Notes: generated by a model from the sequence alone, not told the origin. 64,000 nucleotides of DNA from CAG-217 sp963605415 (GCA_963605415.1 CAVCUL010000004.1:62001-126000), one strand, 5' to 3'; counted from the first letter of the stretch, positions 34,888-43,761 are shown. Program-made: numbers and translations.

Positions 34888-35989
34888 GGATCTCCAATGC
34901 GTTCTTCAAATAATCCAGTGCAAATTGCCGCTCCCGCTCCAAAACCGCCGGAACAGAAGCATAGTCTTTATAAAAAATATGGTCCGGGTCCTCCTGCACG
35001 GAGCCGCGGCACCAGTCGCCAATGCCGAATTTGCCAAAGAGCGTGTCCATCCGGCTGCTCATATCCGCCACGCCACTCTCCTCTCGGCCAAAGCAGCGAA
35101 ACGGCTTGTCAAACAGCATGGAAAACACACTGCCATGGAACGAATCCGTCAGCATCAGCTGGCAGTGATGCACCAACCAAATAAATTCATCCGGCGTGGT
35201 TGCGTAAACAGCCGGATCGGGTATATCCTCTGCCAACTCATTTTGCAACGCTATCACCCGCAACCCAAACTGCTGTGCCACAGTATCTATATACGCCTTG
35301 CGCACCGGTGAAAGATCGCCTAAAAAGTATGTAAGCAGTATTCTTTCGTTCTTACGCACATAGCGCGGTTTCTTTTCAATGCGTCCCCAGTCTGTGGCAT
35401 CCAACATCAATGTCGGATCAATCGTTACCGGCACCTTGCGCCCGGTCAGTTCACAAATAATATTGGCCGCTTGCTCCTCCCGCACGGAAATGGAGCGAAA
35501 ATCCATCAAATGATCTGAAAACCTATCCAAAAGCGCACCGGGAATTTCGTTAGCGCCAATACTCGCTGAGTATGCAATCTTTCGGTTATTTAGGAATGGC
35601 TCTCCTGAGTAGAGGGCAAATCGATCGGCAATTCGTCCATAGTTGAAATTCCAAATCTGATCCGAACCGAAAATCACAGCATCCTTGTCATTCATAACCA
35701 GTTGATCTTGCAGCACAAAATGAAGTCTAGCCTGATTGAACTTGGCAAATCGCCGTCTTCTTTTACAGTCGGCGTAATTTGAACGCCTTAATATTTCTTT
35801 CATGGCGCGTTTTGCTTTTGCCATTAAAGAGTTGTCTATGTATGGCTCAGAAATCACCGTTTGAGCATTTCCGGCAAGGCGCTGAAAAATGGCCTCCACA
35901 GCATAATTCTGCAAACTGTTGCCGTAATTCATTTCGCCTGTGATGGTAACTATATCAATACGCAAAGTCTTTTTTTCCTTATCAATCAT
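34880..35989 (-). CDS. Polysaccharide pyruvyl transferase family protein
   Basis: About 369 residues from the ATG at 35989, which overlaps the stop of the preceding gene by 8 bp. Family features are the GEMNYGNSLQNYAVEAI start, VIFGSDQIWN, a KIAYSASIG strand, VTIDPTLML and LMLTDSFHGSVFSMLF with the conserved His near the C-terminus. Members transfer pyruvyl groups or act as phosphate-linked sugar modifiers; substrate unknown. The ATG at 36055 is possible but lies well inside the upstream gene. Confidence 0.85.
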   Translation of the reverse strand: MIDKEKKTLRIDIVTITGEMNYGNSLQNYAVEAIFQRLAGNAQTVISEPYIDNSLMAKAKRAMKEILRRSNYADCKRRRRFAKFNQARLHFVLQDQLVMNDKDAVIFGSDQIWNFNYGRIADRFALYSGEPFLNNRKIAYSASIGANEIPGALLDRFSDHLMDFRSISVREEQAANIICELTGRKVPVTIDPTLMLDATDWGRIEKKPRYVRKNERILLTYFLGDLSPVRKAYIDTVAQQFGLRVIALQNELAEDIPDPAVYATTPDEFIWLVHHCQLMLTDSFHGSVFSMLFDKPFRCFGREESGVADMSSRMDTLFGKFGIGDWCRGSVQEDPDHIFYKDYASVPAVLERERQFALDYLKNALEIHE

Positions 35990-37865
35990 TATTCTCACTA
36001 AATACGGCTTGAAAAATTCCTGTATATAAGCGTGGCACCAATGCGAATAAAACAATATTCATAGCCAATTTGCTTGAAATGTATTGCCGATCAAAAAGCA
36101 ATCTGAAATTCGTCAGGATTTGTTTGCGAAACGCCACCAAAAACGGCTTTTGCAGGGCATTCTTTTGCATACGGCACTGCATATATATTCTTTTGGTAAT
36201 TCGTATAGCCCATAAATTATTTCGAATAACTAGATCATCATCCTGCATTTGTTTAAACTGCCGATCCCGATGCGCAATTATATCTAAGATGACCAGATTG
36301 CGCTCATCCATGTTTGAACGCATAATGCTGTTTTCTGTTTGAACATAATAATACAATGATCGGTACACATACGAAACGGTCTTGGCAAGTGCGTAGATTT
36401 TAGCCATTACAGCCTCGTCCTCATATATGCGATACTCCGGAAAACGAACATCTTTCCATAAAAAGCGCTTATACAGTTTGTTATACAAGACACAATAACA
36501 AATGCTGCTCATTTCCACCAAGCAAACCAGAGCGTCCCTTGACTCGCTTTTTACATGTTCACACTGCAATTTGGGCGAATCTAAAATGGCGCCATTCAAA
36601 TCCACATTATGCAGCTCACACATTGAAATATCGCTATTGTTGCGCTCAATAGACGCATATAAAGCAGAAAACATATTCACATCTATATAATCATCAGAAT
36701 CAGTAAATGCTATATACTCGCCCTGAATGACATCCAGTGCTGCATTACGCGCAGAAGCGGCACCGCCGTTCTCCTTGTGGATCACCCGCACACGGTTGTC
36801 CTTCTCTGCCCAGGCATCGCACATGGTCGGGCTGTTGTCCGGTGAGCCGTCATCTACTAAGATGATTTCTAAATTCTTGTAGGTCTGGTCTACAATGCTT
36901 TGCACGCACCGATCCAGGTACTTTTCAACTTTATAAACCGGCACGATCACCGAGATCAGTGGCTCATTTTGCATAATTTTTCTCCTCCAAATTTCTTTGT
37001 ATTTTTTTATAATGTCCGGATCCGTCTGCATACTGAACTTGCGGGCAAACATGGCCGGAGAACGCATAATTTCATCATGATCTGCCATGCGGAACACATA
37101 CGGCCGGCCTCGCTCCCAGTCGATCAACCGGGCACAAGCCATTTGGTCATCTTCAACTCCATTGAGATACAGATTTTCCTTGTAAGAAGAATTAACCAGC
37201 AAAGTCTGAACCAACAATTCGTCAGCACAGTATGAATAAGCAAAAATCTTTTTAATTTCTGCTTCTTTCTTCAGAATATGCTTTGCAAATTCTCCGGTAA
37301 TGCTGAACCAATTCGTCCCTTTTTGAACCACAAGGTTCTTTCCGCGCAATCGGTTTACACGAAGCGCAATTTGTAGTCTCAAGAAAAGCTGAGCAAATAT
37401 TTTATTTATTTGATTCCGCTTTTGACGAAACAGATGGTAATATCTAATTCTGGCAATCGCAGAACTGCTTGCTGTATTCCTCTCGAAATTAACGAATTCC
37501 TTACCCGCATTCTGCGCAAAAAAGGCATGTATCTCATCGTTAGATTTGATGGGCAGATCCACACCGGAAAGCAGATGGTAATAGGCATACGGCTGCGCCG
37601 GGTCCTCCCCTGCCACTGCCGTTTGCAGCAAAAGCAGTTCCGTCATGACCTGGGAAGAATGGCCCCAGGTCACGGACAGACGCCGCGGGGTAAACTGCAA
37701 TCTTGCGTGGTGCACCAGTCCCTGAAAATGCGCAAAATCAAAGTCTTGCACCTTGGCGTCGATATGAATATACAGATCGTTGCGGGGATCGTCCAGCAAC
37801 CGCACCAGCGTCTCTAACAGGTCAAATTCATTGTGCGCAATAATCATATATGCGTGCTTTTGCAT
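35982..37865 (-). CDS. Fused GT14 (core-2/I-branching type) and GT2 glycosyltransferase
   Basis: A 627-residue fusion. Residues 1 to about 297 match the GT14 family (MIIAHNEFDLLETLVRLL, YYHLLSGVDLPIKSNDEI), and residues from 298 on are a complete GT2 with SVIVPVYKVEKYLDRC and the DxD-like AFTDSDDYID. The paralogous pair upstream (39883-40785 and 38901-39893) is two overlapping genes. Here one missing base at a run of seven adenines (37002-37008) joins them. The GT2 keeps its own ATG (36974) and AGGAG, so it could also be made separately. The N-terminal third is identical in DNA to the other GT14. Confidence 0.85.
   Translation of the reverse strand: MQKHAYMIIAHNEFDLLETLVRLLDDPRNDLYIHIDAKVQDFDFAHFQGLVHHARLQFTPRRLSVTWGHSSQVMTELLLLQTAVAGEDPAQPYAYYHLLSGVDLPIKSNDEIHAFFAQNAGKEFVNFERNTASSSAIARIRYYHLFRQKRNQINKIFAQLFLRLQIALRVNRLRGKNLVVQKGTNWFSITGEFAKHILKKEAEIKKIFAYSYCADELLVQTLLVNSSYKENLYLNGVEDDQMACARLIDWERGRPYVFRMADHDEIMRSPAMFARKFSMQTDPDIIKKYKEIWRRKIMQNEPLISVIVPVYKVEKYLDRCVQSIVDQTYKNLEIILVDDGSPDNSPTMCDAWAEKDNRVRVIHKENGGAASARNAALDVIQGEYIAFTDSDDYIDVNMFSALYASIERNNSDISMCELHNVDLNGAILDSPKLQCEHVKSESRDALVCLVEMSSICYCVLYNKLYKRFLWKDVRFPEYRIYEDEAVMAKIYALAKTVSYVYRSLYYYVQTENSIMRSNMDERNLVILDIIAHRDRQFKQMQDDDLVIRNNLWAIRITKRIYMQCRMQKNALQKPFLVAFRKQILTNFRLLFDRQYISSKLAMNIVLFALVPRLYTGIFQAVFSENND
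37002..37008 (-). other. In-phase slippery heptamer A AAA AAA in the GT14-GT2 fusion
   Basis: In the reading frame of the fused gene the codons are ATA AAA AAA TAC, giving an in-phase A-AAA-AAA heptamer. A shift to the -1 frame here reads IQRNLEEKNYAK and then TGA (36964-36966), closely matching the end of the paralogous free-standing GT14 (IQAEIEEKNYAK). It can therefore switch between fused and separate products by slippage or by mutation. Confidence 0.55.
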
Positions 37866-38071
37866 ACAGTCACCTACTTTTTAGGCACAGCCTTGCGATA
37901 GAGCTTGGCCGACAGGGCCAGCAACAGCATCTTGGCCTTATCTCTCGCTCCGTACAAAGAGGAGCGCCACACCGTCCATTTGTACTTTAATATCTCCGCC
38001 CGCAGACCGGGATAATACTCCAGGCACTGCCCGCTGCTGAGCATATTGTTCATCACGATCATGGCAGAATT
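37575..38071. repeat. 497-bp perfect direct repeat, copy 1
   Basis: Identical by eye, base for base, to 40495-40991 (offset 2920). It spans the 3' end of one GT2 gene, the 8-bp gap and the first 97 codons of the GT14 gene. Flanks resemble each other but differ. Points to recent duplication or gene conversion. Confidence 0.9.
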
Positions 38072-38830
38072 TAGATAACCTTTCAGGCAATAGGACCGAA
38101 CTTGCGCATCATCTTTATGCGCTTCCATTATAATGTGCTTGGCACGAATGATAGAGAATGCTTCCGGCTTAAACACATCGTTGGTAATGGAATCCATGCG
38201 CACAGCATAGTGATACAAAGGCTTATCTCCATAAACCACCTTTTGCGTTTTGGATAGTACGCGGAAGTTATAGAGAATATCCTCCGAGCAGCCGTCTGCC
38301 GGATCATACCGCACATCGCCTACAACTGTCCGTCTATATAACTTGTTCCACACAACGCCGCTTAGATAGCCATCGTTCATCAAGTCGATGATTTGGTCCG
38401 CGGCATCCGGATGCACACGCCGCGACTCGCCTATGGGATGATCCGGCTCATCTGTCTCATAGCTTTCAAAATATCCGCAACGGACAACATCGGCTCCACT
38501 TCGCTCTGCCAAATCTACTAAGTAAGCGATCATCTCCGGCTCCAGCCAATCATCACTGTCTGTAAATTGCAAAAATGCGCCGGTCGCCATTTCCAGTCCT
38601 GCATTTCTTGCAGAGGACAGACCGCCATTTTCCTTATGGATCACCTGCACGCGGCTGTCTTTCGCCGCCCAGGCGTCGCACAGGGCCGGGCAGTTATCCG
38701 GAGAGCCATCATCCACCAAGATGATCTCTAAATTTTTGTAAGTTTGGCCCACTATACTCTGCACGCAGCGGTCCAAATACGGCTCCACTTTGTAAACAGG
38801 CACAATTATACTCACTAAAGCATCTGTCAA
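37874..38830 (-). CDS. Glycosyltransferase family 2
   Basis: 318-residue GT-A enzyme with SIIVPVYKVEPYLDRC, ILVDDGSPDNCP and the metal-binding FTDSDDWLEP. The first 85 residues are nearly the same as those of four neighbours, while the acceptor half is distinct but homologous to the broken gene at 40794-41741. The last 64 or so codons are identical in DNA to that pseudogene. TTG start at 38830 with AGGTAGGTG upstream. This is the intact copy of that pair. Confidence 0.88.
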   Translation of the reverse strand: MTDALVSIIVPVYKVEPYLDRCVQSIVGQTYKNLEIILVDDGSPDNCPALCDAWAAKDSRVQVIHKENGGLSSARNAGLEMATGAFLQFTDSDDWLEPEMIAYLVDLAERSGADVVRCGYFESYETDEPDHPIGESRRVHPDAADQIIDLMNDGYLSGVVWNKLYRRTVVGDVRYDPADGCSEDILYNFRVLSKTQKVVYGDKPLYHYAVRMDSITNDVFKPEAFSIIRAKHIIMEAHKDDAQVRSYCLKGYLNSAMIVMNNMLSSGQCLEYYPGLRAEILKYKWTVWRSSLYGARDKAKMLLLALSAKLYRKAVPKK

Positions 38831-38900
38831 ACAAAAAGCACCTACCTCATATTACCACATACAACCCCATGGCAAACTCCAAAAACACTTTTGTAAAGCG

Positions 38901-39893
38901 TTAATGATACATGTTTAACACCAAACAATACAATTTTGGAGCGAACAAGTACAGCAATCCCTTGCATTTTGCATTACCATGGAACTGCTTGAGCCCCACA
39001 TAGAGCAACCTTTTATACCTCTTAGAAATCGCAATCACTTCATCCAGATGCTCAGAATGAACGCCATTATCTAAAACCAAATACCAAACAGACTTCAAGA
39101 TGTTTTGCAAGAAAATTGTTGCAGCTAAGGGCTTAACTTCGTTATTCTCTACGAATTGAAGTATTTTTTCATAACTTTTTACATTATCCAGCCAATTCTT
39201 TCCGCCGCCAACAGAAACATGTGTAGCACTTACTCCGTTTTGGAAATAGTTATATGTGTGTTCTTTGCTATTTACGACAAATCGACTGCATTTGTCTAAC
39301 ACTTGAACATTAAATAAGGCATCCTCCGCCATGGTGATATCAGTTGAGAACCGAATGGGATTATCTCCTCTAAAAAATTTTTTAGTATAAAGATGATTCC
39401 AACAATAACACAATTGGTAAAAATACTTAAAAAACTGTATTAAATGAGTTGTAGAATTATCACAACAAATCAATCCATTTCCACATATTTTTGATTCGTT
39501 TTCAACCGATCCATCCATTCCCACATACTGAAAGCCACATGCACTTACTTCTGCATGATATTTATCTGTCAAAAAATATAGACTTTCAAGCGCACCAAAA
39601 TTCAGTGAATCATCTGCATCTACAAAGGTAATATAATCGCCAGTTGCCGTATCCAATCCAACATTCCGTGCCGCTGATACGCCGCCGTTCTCCTTATGGA
39701 TCACACGAATGCGGCTGTCTTTCGCCGCCCAGGCGTCACACATCGCCGGGCAGTTATCCGGTGAGCCATCGTCAACCAAAATAATCTCCAAGTTTTTGTA
39801 TGTTTGGTCCACAATACTCTGCACACACCGATCCAGGTACGGCTCCACTTTATAAACCGGCACGATCACCGAGATCAGCGGCTCATTTTGCAT
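38901..39893 (-). CDS. Glycosyltransferase family 2
   Basis: 330-residue GT2 with SVIVPVYKVEPYLDRC and FVDADDSLN as the DxD-like site. The body from about residue 110 is AT-rich and unlike its neighbours. The ATG overlaps the stop of the GT14 gene by 11 bp and follows AGGAG, so it is translationally coupled. The corresponding gene in the second module copy is fused in frame to GT14. About 70 bp downstream precede the next gene; no terminator is seen there. Confidence 0.87.
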   Translation of the reverse strand: MQNEPLISVIVPVYKVEPYLDRCVQSIVDQTYKNLEIILVDDGSPDNCPAMCDAWAAKDSRIRVIHKENGGVSAARNVGLDTATGDYITFVDADDSLNFGALESLYFLTDKYHAEVSACGFQYVGMDGSVENESKICGNGLICCDNSTTHLIQFFKYFYQLCYCWNHLYTKKFFRGDNPIRFSTDITMAEDALFNVQVLDKCSRFVVNSKEHTYNYFQNGVSATHVSVGGGKNWLDNVKSYEKILQFVENNEVKPLAATIFLQNILKSVWYLVLDNGVHSEHLDEVIAISKRYKRLLYVGLKQFHGNAKCKGLLYLFAPKLYCLVLNMYH

Positions 39894-40785
39894 AATTTTT
39901 CTCCTCGATTTCAGCTTGTATCGCTCTCACAATCTCCGGGTCCGTCTGCATACTGAACTTGCGGGCAAACATGGCCGGAGATTGCATAATTTCATCATAG
40001 TCTGCCATACGGAACACATACGGTCGGCCGCGCTCCCAGTCGATCAGCCGCGCACAAGCCATTTGGTCGTTATTGCAATTTGGCATATATAAGTTGGCGG
40101 CAAAGGGTGAGTTCACCAGCATCGTCTGCACAAACACTTCATCCCCGCAGTAGGAATAGGCAAACAGCCGCTCGACCCGGTCCGCCTGACTGACAATATA
40201 CTTGGCAAAATCCCCGGTAATGCTAAACCAGTTGGTGCCCTTTTGCACGGTCAGGCCCTGCCCTTTCAGCCGGTCAACCCGCAGCAGCACCTGGAAGCGG
40301 AATGCAATTTGCGCCAACACCTTTGTAAATCCGTTTCGCTTTTTGCGGAAAAGATGATAGTAACGAATGCGAGTGGCAAAGCCCGGGTCCGGCTCATTTT
40401 TTGAAAAGTGCACAAACTCTTTGCCGCCGTTCTGCGCAAAAAAGGCGTGTATCTCGTCGTTAGATTTGATGGGCAGATCCACGCCGGAGATCAAATGGTA
40501 ATAGGCATACGGCTGCGCCGGGTCCTCCCCTGCCACTGCCGTTTGCAGCAAAAGCAGTTCCGTCATGACCTGGGAAGAATGGCCCCAGGTCACGGACAGA
40601 CGCCGCGGGGTAAACTGCAATCTTGCGTGGTGCACCAGTCCCTGAAAATGCGCAAAATCAAAGTCTTGCACCTTGGCGTCGATATGAATATACAGATCGT
40701 TGCGGGGATCGTCCAGCAACCGCACCAGCGTCTCTAACAGGTCAAATTCATTGTGCGCAATAATCATATATGCGTGCTTTTGCAT
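39883..40785 (-). CDS. GT14 glycosyltransferase (core-2/I-branching enzyme family)
   Basis: 300-residue protein of the family that includes beta-1,6-GlcNAc and xylosyl transferases, here probably adding a branch to the polysaccharide. Shows MIIAHNEFDLLETLVRLL, LSVTWGHSSQVMTELLLL, LPIKSNDEIHAFF and GTNWFSITGDFAKYI. Residues 1 to 97 are encoded by the 497-bp repeat shared with the fused gene. Starts 8 bp after the pseudogene stop and overlaps the next GT2 gene. Confidence 0.86.
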   Translation of the reverse strand: MQKHAYMIIAHNEFDLLETLVRLLDDPRNDLYIHIDAKVQDFDFAHFQGLVHHARLQFTPRRLSVTWGHSSQVMTELLLLQTAVAGEDPAQPYAYYHLISGVDLPIKSNDEIHAFFAQNGGKEFVHFSKNEPDPGFATRIRYYHLFRKKRNGFTKVLAQIAFRFQVLLRVDRLKGQGLTVQKGTNWFSITGDFAKYIVSQADRVERLFAYSYCGDEVFVQTMLVNSPFAANLYMPNCNNDQMACARLIDWERGRPYVFRMADYDEIMQSPAMFARKFSMQTDPEIVRAIQAEIEEKNYAK

Positions 40786-40991
40786 ACAGTCACCTACTTT
40801 TTAGGCACAGCCTTGCGATAGAGCTTGGCCGACAGGGCCAGCAACAGCATCTTGGCCTTATCTCTCGCTCCGTACAAAGAGGAGCGCCACACCGTCCATT
40901 TGTACTTTAATATCTCCGCCCGCAGACCGGGATAATACTCCAGGCACTGCCCGCTGCTGAGCATATTGTTCATCACGATCATGGCAGAATT
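40495..40991. repeat. 497-bp perfect direct repeat, copy 2
   Basis: Identical by eye to 37575-38071. Here it covers the surviving 3' end of the broken GT2 gene and the 5' third of the free-standing GT14 gene. Confidence 0.9.
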
Positions 40992-41741
40992 CAGATAGCC
41001 CTTCAGACAATAGGGGTGAACTTGTGTGTCGGTTTACTCGCCCATGATCTGTTCTTTCACTTCAATAATAGAAAATGCCGTCAGACGAAACGCAGAATTT
41101 GTCACAGATAACAGATTTTGCCGATAAACATAATAAGTGCCGGTCATATAGACCGTCTTCGACTTGTTTTGGATCACACAGTAATTAAATAAAATATCCT
41201 CGGAATACCCTGAACGAAAGCGGATACCGTCCAGCACACTGCGCTTATACAGTTTATTCCACACAGCGCCGCTCATCAGACCATCGTTCATAATGTCGAT
41301 GACCAGTTTGTTGTGATCCGGACAGTATGTCTGCGAATTGGTACAGACCTCTTGCATATCGTCATCCACAAGTTCACAGTAACCGCATCGCACAACATCC
41401 GCATTTTCCCGCACGGCGCAGGACACAAGCGCTTCAGTCATATCCGGCATGATCCAGTCGTCGCTGTCCACAAACTGTATATAAGCACCGTTCGCCGCGT
41501 CCAATCCTGCATTGCGTGCAGACGAAAATCCACCGTTCTCTTTATGTATCACGCGAATGCGGCTATCTTTCGCCGCCCAGGCATCGCACATGGCCGGGCA
41601 GTGATCCGGCGAGCCGTCGTCTACTAAGATAATTTCCAGATTTTTATAGGTTTGGTCCGCAATGCTTTGCACGCATTGATCTAGGTATCGTTCGGCTTTA
41701 TAAACGGGAACGATCACCGTAATCATCTGACTTTTTTTCAT
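40794..41741 (-). pseudogene. GT2 glycosyltransferase gene broken by one in-frame stop
   Basis: From the ATG at 41741 (overlapping the previous stop as TAATG, GAGG upstream) the gene reads a normal GT2 with VIVPVYKAERYLDQC and FVDSDDWIMP. It then meets TAA at 41034-41036. Reading on in the same frame gives TDTQVHPYCLKGYLNSAMIV and continues to 40794, matching the C-terminus of the intact paralogue at 37874-38830. Only one nonsense codon and a small indel separate the two. The truncated product lacks about 80 C-terminal residues and may be inactive. Confidence 0.85.
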
Positions 41742-42733
41742 TAGAAGCCTCGTATCATTCTGCGAAGTAAAATAGACTGATTGTAAAGTTTCGGAGATAT
41801 CGCAAGGAGTATCGTTCCCCATCTTTGCTTTCTTGAGAATATACTTGCATATTTCTTGTTAAAAATCAATTTAAGATTTTGTAGAATTTCATGTCTTAAT
41901 CGTGCATACTGATCCATACACTTTTGATTGCGAATAATGCTATTGATCAGGAAGTAATCATTTTGTATTTTGCACCCCATCATGTAGCCATAAACTTCAT
42001 CAGTTGAGTCAATCGATGACAACATGGTAGAATAAGCAGTCTCACAATCACGAACCATCTGCGGCTTAAGTTCACCCGAAATGGCACTATTTCCGTCACG
42101 AAAATAATAGTAGTAACGACAATCAGAAAATGCAATTCTCTTACAATTTTTGTACAAAAAGGTATTTAACATGATATCTTCGCTCATTACCAAATGCTCT
42201 GGCAAATCTCGGGGAATTTTGTCAAACAAATCCGCACGATACAGCTTTGCACACAGCGACCAGGCCTCATTTGGAAAATTATTCATAACAATTTCCAAAA
42301 AAGTATACGAAGACACCTCATTTTCTGTATGGGTCTGTTCTAAAGGTGCATCTCCATCACACACAGTGTCTACACAACAACCAGAAACATCCGCTTGGGA
42401 TTTTTTCTGTAAATCGAGAATACTATCAATCATATTAGGTGCAATCCAATCATCAGAGTCAACAAACGTGAAAAATGCACCTCTCGCTATGTTTATCCCC
42501 GCGTTGCGCGCGGTAGATACACCGCCGTTCTCCTTGTGGATCACCTGCACGCGGCTATCTTTCGCCGCCCAGGCATCGCACATGGCCGGGCAGTGATCCG
42601 GTGAGCCGTCGTCTACTAAAATAATTTCCAAATTCTCATAGGTTTGGTTCACAATACTCTGCACGCACCGATCCAGGTATTTTTCAGTCTTATAAACCGG
42701 CACAATAACGCTGATCAACGGTTGCTCATTCAT
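41741..42733 (-). CDS. Glycosyltransferase family 2
   Basis: 330-residue GT2 with SVIVPVYKTEKYLDRC, ILVDDGSPDHCP and FVDSDDWIAP. The first 85 residues resemble its neighbours closely, while the AT-rich second half is private. The ATG overlaps the previous stop by 4 bp (ATGA), and its stop overlaps the next start by one base. No signal or membrane segment, so cytosolic or membrane-associated. Confidence 0.87.
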   Translation of the reverse strand: MNEQPLISVIVPVYKTEKYLDRCVQSIVNQTYENLEIILVDDGSPDHCPAMCDAWAAKDSRVQVIHKENGGVSTARNAGINIARGAFFTFVDSDDWIAPNMIDSILDLQKKSQADVSGCCVDTVCDGDAPLEQTHTENEVSSYTFLEIVMNNFPNEAWSLCAKLYRADLFDKIPRDLPEHLVMSEDIMLNTFLYKNCKRIAFSDCRYYYYFRDGNSAISGELKPQMVRDCETAYSTMLSSIDSTDEVYGYMMGCKIQNDYFLINSIIRNQKCMDQYARLRHEILQNLKLIFNKKYASIFSRKQRWGTILLAISPKLYNQSILLRRMIRGF

Positions 42734-43752
42734 AATCTATACCTCAATAGTTTCGCGTAACCATACAGCAACTGTACATTCTCATGGGACAAGCACCATT
42801 CGACAACCCGAGTATGCAACGGCAAAGATGATATATTCACACTTGATAACGCCGCTTTCACAGCTGCATCGCCACAAAACCGTTTGAGTACGGCCCTGCT
42901 GTCCACAGCCGATTTATCATTCTGCGGACTGGCCTCATTGCGCACGATGCCATTCAGTGAAAACAGGAGATAATATGCCAGTTGCGGCATAAGGATCTCT
43001 TTATATAAACTCTCTTCAAACACCGATTTTAAGATTTGATACGGTATCAGCACATAATCCGGCATTTTCGGATCATACACATTGGTCATGGACTGGGCAT
43101 TATTGCGATAATGGTAAAAGCAGCCGTCCACATACGCCAGGCTCTCTGCCGCCAGCAGGCAAGGATAAGTAAACGCGGCGTCCTCGCCGATCTTCACCTT
43201 CGGTGTGACCGGGTACAGGCACTGCTCCAGCAGCTCCTTTTTGAACACCTTGGACCAGCAACAGGGATTGATGCCAAAGGAATAATAGGGCGCGTGGTAC
43301 AGCATGGTGGGATAGATCTCCTGCGCCAACTGCGCTTTCGTATAATACGCCCGCTGCAAATGCTGGGTGCTTGGCTCGTTATGGTCCTCAAAGGCATAAT
43401 AGAACTCGCAAAGGGCCATATCCGGCGCATATTGGTCAATCGCTGCCGCAAAGCGGGCATACATATCCGGCTCGATCCAGTCGTCGCCGTCTACAAAACC
43501 GACATACGCCCCTTTTGCCACCCGCAGACCGGCCTGGCGTGCGGACATCAAGCCGCCGTTGGGCTTATGCACCACCTGCACCCGCGCGTCCCGGCGGGCA
43601 TAGGCATCACAAATGGCCGGACAATTATCCGGCGAGCCGTCGTCCACCAGCACAATATCCAGGTCCGTGTAAGTCTGAGCCAAAATACTGTCCACGCACT
43701 GGTGAAGATAGGCTTCCACCTTATATATGGGAACAATTACGCTAATGGTCAT
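42730..43752 (-). CDS. Glycosyltransferase family 2
   Basis: 340-residue GT2 with SVIVPIYKVEAYLHQC, VLVDDGSPDNCP and the metal site FVDGDDWIEP. More distant from the 35982-42733 group in its N-terminal half, with GGLMSARQAGLR instead of the common GGxSSARNAGL. AAGGAGCG precedes the ATG. Lies 9 bp after the polymerase gene. Confidence 0.88.
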   Translation of the reverse strand: MTISVIVPIYKVEAYLHQCVDSILAQTYTDLDIVLVDDGSPDNCPAICDAYARRDARVQVVHKPNGGLMSARQAGLRVAKGAYVGFVDGDDWIEPDMYARFAAAIDQYAPDMALCEFYYAFEDHNEPSTQHLQRAYYTKAQLAQEIYPTMLYHAPYYSFGINPCCWSKVFKKELLEQCLYPVTPKVKIGEDAAFTYPCLLAAESLAYVDGCFYHYRNNAQSMTNVYDPKMPDYVLIPYQILKSVFEESLYKEILMPQLAYYLLFSLNGIVRNEASPQNDKSAVDSRAVLKRFCGDAAVKAALSSVNISSLPLHTRVVEWCLSHENVQLLYGYAKLLRYRL

Positions 43753-43761
43753 AAACGCTCC

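Noticed and set aside
40794..40982. Separate 62-residue small protein
   Set aside because: It has no ribosome site of its own and is the in-frame tail of the interrupted GT2 gene, matching the C-terminus of the paralogue.
37575..40991. Insertion sequence or CRISPR explanation for the repeated DNA
   Set aside because: There is no transposase, no terminal inverted repeat and no short regular spacing; only two copies, both coding.
41034..41036. Read-through or selenocysteine at the in-frame stop of the GT2 gene
   Set aside because: The codon is TAA, not TGA, and no selenocysteine hairpin is apparent. A loss-of-function mutation is simpler.
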